Below, in pieces: positions 49,217 through 56,460 of a stretch of 64,000 bases of DNA. Each line of letters begins with the position of its first letter. The first letter of the stretch is position 1. A program made the position numbers and the translations under genes. This DNA comes from Stenotrophomonas indicatrix (GTDB taxonomy: Bacteria; Pseudomonadota; Gammaproteobacteria; Xanthomonadales; Xanthomonadaceae), in NCBI GenBank assembly GCA_041545745.1, contig CP168152.1:1052001-1116000 (forward strand). The letters are read 5' to 3'. The notes beneath the pieces are model-generated. The model did not search any database. It saw only the letters and a list, made by a program, of their open reading frames with translations, and had not been told where the DNA came from.

Positions 49217-50830
49217 ATGTCGCACTATCCATGGTGGCGCGGAGCCGTCATCTACCAGATCTACCCGCGCAGTTTCCTCGACGCCAACGGCGACGGGGTA
49301 GGCGACCTGCCCGGCATCATCCAGCGCCTGGACCATATCGCCGCGCTGGGCGTGGATGCGATCTGGATCTCGCCGTTCTTCCGATCGCCGATGGCCGACT
49401 TCGGCTATGACATCGCCGACTACCGCGATGTCGATCCGCTGTTCGGCAGCCTGGACGACTTCGACCGGCTGCTGGCCAAGGCGCATGGTCTTGGCCTGAA
49501 GGTGATGATCGACCAGGTGCTCAGTCACACCTCGATCGAGCACGCCTGGTTCCGCGAGAGCCGGCAGGACCGCAGCAACCCGAAGGCGGACTGGTATGTG
49601 TGGGTGGATCCGCGCGAAGACGGCACGCCCCCCAACAACTGGCTGTCGCTGTTCGGCGGCGGTGCCTGGCAGTGGGAGCCGCGCCGCGAGCAGTACTACC
49701 TGCACAACTTCCTGGTGGACCAGCCGGACCTGAATTTCCACAACCCGCAGGTGCAGCAGGCGACCCTGGACAACGTGCGCTTCTGGCTGGACCGGGGTGT
49801 GGATGGCTTCCGCCTGGATGCGATCAACTTCTGCTTCCATGACGCGCAGCTGCGCGACAACCCGCCCAAGCCGGCCGACAAGCGCGTCGGCCGCGGCTTC
49901 AGCGCGGACAACCCGTACGCCTACCAGTACCACTATTACAACAACACCCAGCCGGAGAACCTGCCGTTCCTGGAGCAGCTGCGCGCCCTGCTGGACGAGT
50001 ACCCGGGGGCGGTGAGCTTGGGCGAGATCTCCTCGGAGGATTCGCTGGCGACCACCGCCGAATACACCCAGGATGGCCGCCTGCACATGGGCTACAGCTT
50101 CGAGCTGCTGGTCAACGATTACAGCGCGGCCTACATCCGCGACACCGTTTCGCGCCTGGAAGCGGCGATGACCGAAGGCTGGCCGTGCTGGGCGGTGTCC
50201 AACCACGATGTGGAGCGGGCGGTCAGCCGCTGGGGTGGCCATCCGGCCGACCCGCGCCTGGCGCGGATGCTGGTGGCGCTGCTGTGTTCACTGCGTGGTT
50301 CGGTCTGTCTGTACCAAGGCGAGGAGTTGGGCCTGGCCGAGGCCGACGTGCCGTTCGAGGCGCTGCAGGACCCGTACGGCATCACATTCTGGCCGAACTT
50401 CAAGGGCCGTGATGGCTGCCGCACGCCGCTGCCGTGGATCGACGCGCCGCTGGCCGGCTTCACTACCGGAAAGCCGTGGCTGCCGATCCCGGCCGAGCAC
50501 CAGGCGGCGGCCGTGGCGGTGCAGGCGCAGGATCCGCAGTCGGTGCTGTCGGCCTTCCGCGGCTTCCTGGCCTGGCGCCGTACCCAGCCGGCGCTGCTGC
50601 ACGGAGATATCCGGTTCCTGGACAGTGCCGAGCCAGTGCTGCTGTTCGAGCGTATGCTTGCAGATGAAACTCTCCTGCTGGCCTTCAATCTGTCGGCCGA
50701 GGCGGTGACCCATCCGCTGCCGGCGGGTACCTGGCAGCAGGTGGCCGTACCGGGCCCGGATGCCGGGAGGGTACAGGGCAACGAACTCCAGCTGCCGCCG
50801 CGCGCGGTGTATTGCGCACGACGCAGCTGA
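49217..50830 (+). CDS. Alpha-glucosidase, GH13 (oligo-1,6-/alpha-glucosidase type)
   Basis: 537 residues without signal peptide, so cytoplasmic. GH13 regions: YQIYPRSFLDANGDGVGDLPGI, Asp201 (DGFRLDAINF, nucleophile), Glu270 (GEISSED, acid/base) and Asp331 (SNHDVERA). The ribosome site GGAGGGGGG is very strong. Expected to split imported maltose or short maltooligosaccharides to glucose. An operator copy lies upstream and a terminator follows. Xanthomonas homologues are alpha-glucosidase/transglucosylases. Confidence 0.94.
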   Translation: MSHYPWWRGAVIYQIYPRSFLDANGDGVGDLPGIIQRLDHIAALGVDAIWISPFFRSPMADFGYDIADYRDVDPLFGSLDDFDRLLAKAHGLGLKVMIDQVLSHTSIEHAWFRESRQDRSNPKADWYVWVDPREDGTPPNNWLSLFGGGAWQWEPRREQYYLHNFLVDQPDLNFHNPQVQQATLDNVRFWLDRGVDGFRLDAINFCFHDAQLRDNPPKPADKRVGRGFSADNPYAYQYHYYNNTQPENLPFLEQLRALLDEYPGAVSLGEISSEDSLATTAEYTQDGRLHMGYSFELLVNDYSAAYIRDTVSRLEAAMTEGWPCWAVSNHDVERAVSRWGGHPADPRLARMLVALLCSLRGSVCLYQGEELGLAEADVPFEALQDPYGITFWPNFKGRDGCRTPLPWIDAPLAGFTTGKPWLPIPAEHQAAAVAVQAQDPQSVLSAFRGFLAWRRTQPALLHGDIRFLDSAEPVLLFERMLADETLLLAFNLSAEAVTHPLPAGTWQQVAVPGPDAGRVQGNELQLPPRAVYCARRS

Positions 50831-50857
50831 CCGATTTCTCCGGTGGCGGTACTTGCG

Positions 50858-50889
50858 GGGACGGGGCCGAAGCGCCCCGTCCCTTTTTT
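50858..50889 (+). terminator. Intrinsic terminator of the alpha-glucosidase gene
   Basis: GGGACGGGGC pairs with GCCCCGTCCC over a 6-base loop, then six T residues. Starts 27 bases beyond the stop codon. Confidence 0.93.
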
Positions 50890-50913
50890 GTGGGCGTGGT
50901 TCCGGTGTAGAGC

Positions 50914-51065
50914 ATCCACGCATGGCGTGGATCTACTGGAGAGGCGATGCTTCGGTGATCGGCATACACGCATGGCGTGGGTCCACCGGGGGCGACGTGG
51001 CGGTGATCGGTATCCACACGTGGCAACGGTGCACCGATGTCAGTGGATCCACGCCATGCGTGGAT
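50914..51065. repeat. Cluster of SMAG repeats, some degenerate
   Basis: Intact ATCCACGCATGG-type (50914-50936), degenerate ATACACGCATGG (50964-50986), a fragment TATCCACACGTGG (51011-51023) and GTGGATCCACGCC-type (51043-51065). The interval 50890-51109 has no gene. Confidence 0.8.
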
Positions 51066-51109
51066 GGGCCTTGCCGATGACCCACCGGAGGCCGTCGCGG
51101 CACTCGTGC

Positions 51110-51141
51110 AAAAGAAAACCCGCTGCCTGCGCAGCGGGTTT
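51110..51141 (-). terminator. Intrinsic terminator of the maltodextrin TonB receptor
   Basis: Minus strand AAACCCGCTGC pairs with GCAGCGGGTTT over a 4-base loop and runs into TTTTCTTTT. It lies 41 bases beyond the receptor stop, with a SMAG copy between. Confidence 0.92.
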
Positions 51142-51149
51142 CCGATGGA

Positions 51150-51173
51150 TTGCCGGCCAGCGGCCGGCACTAC
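51150..51173 (-). repeat. SMAG half-repeat TTGCCGGCCAGCGGCCGGCACTAC
   Basis: GTAG head on the minus strand, single copy, between the receptor stop and its terminator. Confidence 0.85.
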
Positions 51174-51181
51174 CGTGCAGG

Positions 51182-53941
51182 TCAGAACTTGTAGTTCACG
51201 CCCAGCATGTAGGTGCGGCCCCACTCGATGTATTCCAGCGGGCGATCCTTGGTGCCGGCGTAGGTGCGGTACGGCTCGTTGGTCAGGTTGCTTCCCTGCA
51301 GCAGCAGGGTCAGCCCGCGCAGGCTGCTGCTGTCGCTGAAGGTGTAGCTGATCTGCGCATCGGTCACGTTCTCGCCTACCACGTAACGCAGGGTGCGGTT
51401 GCCGTTGAAGTTACCGATCTCGCCGATGAAGTCCGAACGACGGCGCTGGCTGACGCGTGCTTCAAAGCCACTGCGCTCGTAGTAAGCCGTGAAGTTGTAC
51501 ACGCGCTTGGACAGGCCGGGCAGGCTGATCGGGTCTGTGCCCACGCTGGACGCGCTTTCCGGATCCAGGATCTGGATGTCGCTCTTGTTGAAGGTCGCGC
51601 TGGCCTGCACGCCGAAGCCACGCAGGCTGTCGGTCAGCATGTCCAGCGGGAACGATGCGGTCAGCTCCAGGCCCTTCAGCGTACCGCCCTTGCCGTTCTG
51701 CGGGGTCGAGAAGGTACCGGTCGGCAGCACCGGTACCACCATGCCCGGCGGCGGCACATAGTTGCCCAGCAGCCCGGTGAAGTCGTAGTTGTCCACCGAC
51801 TGGGTGTAGACGTAGCTCTTCAGGTCCTTGTAGAAGATCGCGGCAGCCACGTAGGCCTTCTCGCCGAAGTACTTTTCGTAGGACAGGTCGAGCGCGGTAG
51901 CGCGCCACGGATCCAGCAGCGGATTGCCGCCACTGCCGCCGGGGCGGCCGGTACCGGTATCCACGCCGAACTCCAGTCCGGCCCGCATCTGGTCCACGCG
52001 CGGGCGGGCGACCTGCTTGGCTGCAGCAAAGCGCAGGGTCTGCTCGTGCGGGAACATGAAGGCCAGGTTCAAGCTCGGCAGCCAGTCGTTGTACTTGCGG
52101 CCATCGGAGTACGGCTGGATGTTGTTGCCGGCCGCCTGCGAGCTGTCCCAGTAGCGCGAGTCCGAGCTCTGGTCGGTGTGCTGCATCTGCACGCCGATGT
52201 TGCCGCGCACGCCGACCACGCCGATGTCGGTGTTGATGTTCAGGCGCGCCCAGGCGGTGGTGATCTTTTCCTGCACCGTCCACGACTTGGGAATCAGGTA
52301 GTCGAGGTTGTCGACCGGATTGAAAGTCATGTAACGACCGACCGCGCCCGGCACGTTCCAGGCCGGGATGGTGCCCAGACCGGCGAATCCAAGGTTGACC
52401 GGGCGGTACTGCAGATCCGATGCGATGTTGGCATCGCCCTGCGCGCCGAGCAGGATGTTGCCTTCAGACTGGGTCTTCACCTTGCGGCGGTCGGCATAGT
52501 TCACGCCGATATCCAGGTCCGGTGCCCAGGACGCCATTGCTTCCGGCAGGGCGATGGTCGCGGCCAGCTTGCCGCCCTTCAGGCGGTCTTCCACCTTCGG
52601 CACCTTGCCGTAACCAGAACCGTAGATGGTGTTGGTCAGGAACAGCGCGTCCGGGTTGGAGTAGTCCAGGCCCGGGCTGATCTGCGAGAAACCATCCTGG
52701 CGGAACTGCACACCTACCGTATCCAGCTGCGGCATCGGGGTCAGCTGCAGGTTGTTTTCCAGGTTCAGCTCGTCACGGGTGGCCTTGGAATAGTTCAGGT
52801 CGGCGACCAGCTTGACGCTGCCGAAGGTGAACTCGTTGTTCCAGCCGAACGCATCGATCTTGTCCTTGCGCTTGTTGTACATGCCGCGCACCAGCGGGTA
52901 CACGCCACTGGCGGTGCCGCCGGTGAAGGTGCCATTGGCGTTGACCTGCGGGTTGCTGACCAGCAGGCCGGGGGTGTAGTTGCCGTTGTAGTTGCTCAGG
53001 TTGAGCTCGAACTGGTTGGCGGTGTCGATCTGCTCCGCCTCGGTATGGAACGCGTCGAAAGTGCTGGTCCAGCTGTTGTTCGGCCGGAACTGGATCGTGG
53101 CCATAACACCGTCACGCTTGTTGTTGCCGGTGCGGCGCAGCGCCTTGATGCCATCGGTGAAGTAGGTGCCAGCGGCAACACCCGGGCGGTTGCCGTTGGT
53201 GGTGTGCTCGGTGGTCCACGGCTCGTACAGGCCGACCTGGTTTTCCTGGATCGGCATGTCGCTGTGCGCGTAGCCGATGGCGATGCCGAGGGTCTTGTCC
53301 AGGAACTGGTCGATGTAGCTGGCGCTGAAGCGGTTGCCGTACGGATCGGTGTCGGCGGCGCGGCCCAGCGAACTCTTCTGGTAGCGGCCGCTGACGGCGA
53401 TGACGCGGTCGGGGAAGCTGAGCGGACGTGCGGTCTGCATGTCGATGGTGCCTGACAGGCCCTGGCCGACCAGCGCCGCATCCGGGGTCTTGTACACGGT
53501 CACGCCGTTGACCAGCTCGGACGGGTACTGGTCGAACTCGACGCCACGGTTGTCGCCGGTGCTGACCACTTCACGGCCGTTGAGCAGGGTGGTGGCGAAA
53601 TCCGGCGACAGGCCGCGCACGCTGATCACCTGCGCACGACCGGCCACACGCTGCGCGGCGAGGCCGGGCAGGCGCGAGATCGATTCGGCGATGCTGACAT
53701 CGGGCAGCTTGCCGATGTCTTCGGCGGAAATCGCTTCGACCACCGAGGTGGCGTCCTGCTTGGTCGCGATGGCGCTTTCGATGCCGCGACGGATGCCGGT
53801 GACCTGCACGGTATCCAGGTTGGTGGCGGCGGTGCCGGTCGGCGGGGTGGTGGTGGTCTGCGTGGACTGTGCTGCTGCCAGCGATGGCGTCAGTACGACG
53901 GCCAACGCGATGCTCAGCGCACTGCGCTTGTGGTTCAACAT
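51182..53941 (-). CDS. TonB-dependent receptor for (malto)oligosaccharides
   Basis: 919 residues from MLNHKRSALSIAL with signal peptide ending AAAQS. Plug: TLDTVQVTGIRRG-like (TNLDTVQVTGIRRGIESAI in pieces), KLPDVSIAESISRLPGLAAQR, and DQYPSELVNGVTVYKTPDAALVGQGLSG, the IleRRS/Oar-like CUT receptor type found in Xanthomonas and Caulobacter maltodextrin loci. Barrel ends VNYKF. Two operator-like sites lie upstream and glycosidases follow, supporting sugar rather than iron transport. Strong ribosome site GGGAGGGG. Confidence 0.92.
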   Translation of the reverse strand: MLNHKRSALSIALAVVLTPSLAAAQSTQTTTTPPTGTAATNLDTVQVTGIRRGIESAIATKQDATSVVEAISAEDIGKLPDVSIAESISRLPGLAAQRVAGRAQVISVRGLSPDFATTLLNGREVVSTGDNRGVEFDQYPSELVNGVTVYKTPDAALVGQGLSGTIDMQTARPLSFPDRVIAVSGRYQKSSLGRAADTDPYGNRFSASYIDQFLDKTLGIAIGYAHSDMPIQENQVGLYEPWTTEHTTNGNRPGVAAGTYFTDGIKALRRTGNNKRDGVMATIQFRPNNSWTSTFDAFHTEAEQIDTANQFELNLSNYNGNYTPGLLVSNPQVNANGTFTGGTASGVYPLVRGMYNKRKDKIDAFGWNNEFTFGSVKLVADLNYSKATRDELNLENNLQLTPMPQLDTVGVQFRQDGFSQISPGLDYSNPDALFLTNTIYGSGYGKVPKVEDRLKGGKLAATIALPEAMASWAPDLDIGVNYADRRKVKTQSEGNILLGAQGDANIASDLQYRPVNLGFAGLGTIPAWNVPGAVGRYMTFNPVDNLDYLIPKSWTVQEKITTAWARLNINTDIGVVGVRGNIGVQMQHTDQSSDSRYWDSSQAAGNNIQPYSDGRKYNDWLPSLNLAFMFPHEQTLRFAAAKQVARPRVDQMRAGLEFGVDTGTGRPGGSGGNPLLDPWRATALDLSYEKYFGEKAYVAAAIFYKDLKSYVYTQSVDNYDFTGLLGNYVPPPGMVVPVLPTGTFSTPQNGKGGTLKGLELTASFPLDMLTDSLRGFGVQASATFNKSDIQILDPESASSVGTDPISLPGLSKRVYNFTAYYERSGFEARVSQRRRSDFIGEIGNFNGNRTLRYVVGENVTDAQISYTFSDSSSLRGLTLLLQGSNLTNEPYRTYAGTKDRPLEYIEWGRTYMLGVNYKF

Positions 53942-54065
53942 TTTCCCCTCCCAGGCAATGTTGTAGTGCGATTCGTGGTCGTCCCGATGGTGTCGAGGAC
54001 GTGCGACGCGGTGGCCGCTGTCGTCGCCGCTATGGTAGGCAGCGCGTTCTTCGTGGGAATCACCC

Positions 54066-54079
54066 TGCATACGTATTCA
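54066..54079 (-). promoter_or_regulatory. Maltodextrin-regulon operator copy 2
   Basis: Minus strand TGAATACGTATGCA, 125 bases before the receptor start. Same 14-mer as at 49109 and 56298. Confidence 0.75.
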
Positions 54080-54095
54080 ATGGCGTTTGCAGGGA

Positions 54096-54109
54096 TGTAA
54101 TCGCTTTCA
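54096..54109 (-). promoter_or_regulatory. Second LacI-type site (TGAAAGCGATTACA)
   Basis: Minus strand TGAAAGCGATTACA, a classical LacI-family shape with centre CG; its left half TGAAAGCG is the consensus half-site. It is 17 bases from operator copy 2 and is absent from the other two promoters, so the receptor may have an extra control. Confidence 0.45.
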
Positions 54110-54122
54110 TATCCCCGCCACG

Positions 54123-54145
54123 GTAGCGCCGGGCCATGCCCGGCG
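54123..54145 (+). repeat. SMAG repeat GTAGCGCCGGGCC
   Basis: Single GTAG palindrome in the interval between the GH97 stop and the receptor leader. Confidence 0.85.
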
Positions 54146-54166
54146 AACGTCACGCGGGGGCGTTCA

Positions 54167-56224
54167 TCAATCCAACGGCGTGAATCGAATGGCTTGCCCG
54201 CCGCCAGGCGCCAGCATCAGGGTGAGTGAATCGGTGCTGCTGACCTCACGGGTTTCGCGCTTGAAGGCGAAGGGATTGCTGCGGAAATCCGCGCCGTCGC
54301 CATCGCGGTACATCTCGGCGCGGTAACGCACGCCCGGCTCCAGGAAGCCCAGCGACACCGGCAGCACGCGGCCGTTCTCATCGGTGATGCTGCCGAGGAA
54401 CCAGTCGCGGCTGTTGCGGTCGCGGCGCACAATCGTCACGTAGTCGCCGACCTCGCCATCGAGCACGCGGCTCTGCTCCCAGTCCACCGCGACGTCCTCG
54501 ATGAAGCGGAACGCGTCGCGGTGCTGCAGGTAGTGCTCGGGCAGGTCGGCGGCCATCTGGATCGGGCTGTACAGCACCACGTACAGGGCAAGCTGGCGGG
54601 CCAGCGTGCTGGGGATGGCCTGGCCGTGGCGACCCTTCAGGCTGAGGATGCCGGGGGTGTAATCCATCGGCCCGGCCAGCATGCGGGTGAACACCAGGTT
54701 GACCTCATGCTCGGGCGGGTTCGGTGGCTGTCCCCAGGCGTTGTATTCCATCCCACGTGCGCCTTCGCGGGAAATCCAGTTCGGGTAGGTGCGGCGCAGG
54801 CCGGTGTCCTTGATCGGCTCGTGCGGGTTCACCGACAGGTGCCGGCGGGCGGCTTCCTGCACCACCTTCAGGTGATGGCGAGCCATGAACTGCCCGTCGT
54901 GCCACTCGCGCCACAGCGGGCCGCCGGCCGGATTACGGCGATCGACCTGGCCGTCGTCACAGACGTAGCCGGTCTTGAACTGGTCCACGCCCAGCCGCGC
55001 ATACAGGTCCAGCGCAGCATCCAGCTGGTCTTCGTAGTGTTCGATCGCGCATCCGGTTTCATGGTGGCCGATCAGGTGCACGCCCTTCTTCAACCCGTAC
55101 GCCGAAAGGGTTTCGATGTCGAAATCCGGCGTGGCACGGGTGAAGTCGAAGTCGTAGCCGTTACCGACCCAGTTGCCGTCCCAGCCCGGATTCCAGCCTT
55201 CCACCAGCACACCACGGAAGCCGTGCGCGGCGGCGAAGTCGATCACTTTCCGCGTTTTCGTGGTGGTGGCCGCGTGCTTCGGGCCAGTCGCCCAGCTCTC
55301 GTTGTCCAGGTGCATCGACCACCACACGCCCAGGTACTTGGCTGGTTTCACCCAGCTCACATCGCCCAGCGCATTGGGCTCGTTGAGGTTGAGGATCAGG
55401 TCGGACTCGACCAGCCCGCCGGCGCGGTCGGCAATCTGCAGGGTGCGCCATGGGGTGGCGAAGGGCAGGGCGCGGCGCACCTTCCAGCCTTCGGCCGAAG
55501 GCGAAAGCTGCGCGCGCAGGCGCTGGCCCTCGGTGCGGCGCAGCCACATGCCGGCGTAGTCGACCAGCGCCGCTTCATGGATGGCCACGTGCAAGCCGTC
55601 GTGGCTGCGCAGGGTCATCGGCGTGTGCACCAGCGGCACTTCGCGCAGTGGCGTGCGCTGGTACAGGTATTCGTAGTGGATCGGTTCGCCAGCGGGTATC
55701 CACCAGGCGGTGGACTCCGGCGCAATGGCGAACTCGGTCAGTTCGTCATCGATGATCGCTTCGCGCAGGTTCGGTTGCTCGGGAAACACGTAGCGGAAGC
55801 CCAGGCCATCGTCGTAGACGCGGAACACCAGGTCCAGCCGGCGCTTGCTGCCGGTGGTTTCGGCCAGATGCACGGTGAGTTCGTTGAAGTGGTTGCGGGT
55901 GAGGCGGCGCTCGCCCCACGGCTGCTCCCAGCGGTCGTCGACACTGCGGCGTTCCTGCGCCAGCAGGCTGAAGTCGCGGTCGAGGCGACCATCCCGCAGT
56001 TCAAAACCCAGCTTCGAATCGGCCACCACGGTCTGGCCAAGGCGCTCGACGCGGTAGCGTGCGGTGCCGCCGTCCAGCACCAGGCTGACCTTCAGTACCT
56101 TGTCCGGTGATTCGACGCTGGCGATCTGCGATGCAGCCGCCTGTGCCAGCGTGGCCAATCCCAACAGGGCCAGGCCGAAGGCGTGCGCGAACACTGCGCG
56201 TACCGTTGTGGGTGACGTCGGCAT
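54167..56224 (-). CDS. Glycoside hydrolase family 97 (SusB-like alpha-glucosidase)
   Basis: 685 residues from MPTSPTTVRAVFAHAF with a signal peptide (ALLGLATLAQAAAS). A GH97 N-terminal beta domain precedes the barrel: FDIETLSAYGLKKGVHLIGHHETG, DQFKTGYV, and the two motifs VNPHEPIKDTG and REGARGMEYNAWG that carry the paired catalytic Glu of inverting (SusB-type) GH97. Probably periplasmic, cutting maltooligosaccharides brought in by the receptor. The ribosome site is GGGAGGGGAA, identical to that of the receptor gene. Confidence 0.92.
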   Translation of the reverse strand: MPTSPTTVRAVFAHAFGLALLGLATLAQAAASQIASVESPDKVLKVSLVLDGGTARYRVERLGQTVVADSKLGFELRDGRLDRDFSLLAQERRSVDDRWEQPWGERRLTRNHFNELTVHLAETTGSKRRLDLVFRVYDDGLGFRYVFPEQPNLREAIIDDELTEFAIAPESTAWWIPAGEPIHYEYLYQRTPLREVPLVHTPMTLRSHDGLHVAIHEAALVDYAGMWLRRTEGQRLRAQLSPSAEGWKVRRALPFATPWRTLQIADRAGGLVESDLILNLNEPNALGDVSWVKPAKYLGVWWSMHLDNESWATGPKHAATTTKTRKVIDFAAAHGFRGVLVEGWNPGWDGNWVGNGYDFDFTRATPDFDIETLSAYGLKKGVHLIGHHETGCAIEHYEDQLDAALDLYARLGVDQFKTGYVCDDGQVDRRNPAGGPLWREWHDGQFMARHHLKVVQEAARRHLSVNPHEPIKDTGLRRTYPNWISREGARGMEYNAWGQPPNPPEHEVNLVFTRMLAGPMDYTPGILSLKGRHGQAIPSTLARQLALYVVLYSPIQMAADLPEHYLQHRDAFRFIEDVAVDWEQSRVLDGEVGDYVTIVRRDRNSRDWFLGSITDENGRVLPVSLGFLEPGVRYRAEMYRDGDGADFRSNPFAFKRETREVSSTDSLTLMLAPGGGQAIRFTPLD

Positions 56225-56297
56225 TTCCCCTCCCAAGGCGCCGTTGACAGACCCGGACCATAAGCCAGCGCGGCAGGCGTGCCGGTACTGCGCGCCA

Positions 56298-56311
56298 TGA
56301 ATACGTATGCA
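56298..56311. promoter_or_regulatory. Maltodextrin-regulon operator copy 3
   Basis: TGAATACGTATGCA in the intergenic region between GH97 (minus) and the six-hairpin glycosidase (plus), 74 and 149 bases from the two starts, so it may serve both divergent units. Confidence 0.75.
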
Positions 56312-56460
56312 GCTGGACGCAGCCGACAGCCCCGCGTCTACCATGGGGCCAGGGCACCTTGAGGGAGGTGCCGCGCCCGCACGCCGGCAACGGCAGTGCG
56401 GACCCACAACGGTGCAGAGAGGGAGGGAGGTCGACGGGCGCAAGCCGGTCTGCCGCTTCG

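Noticed and set aside
50914..51065. CRISPR-like spacing of short palindromes
   Set aside because: Units are degenerate SMAG repeats in differing orientation, with uneven spacers and no cas gene.
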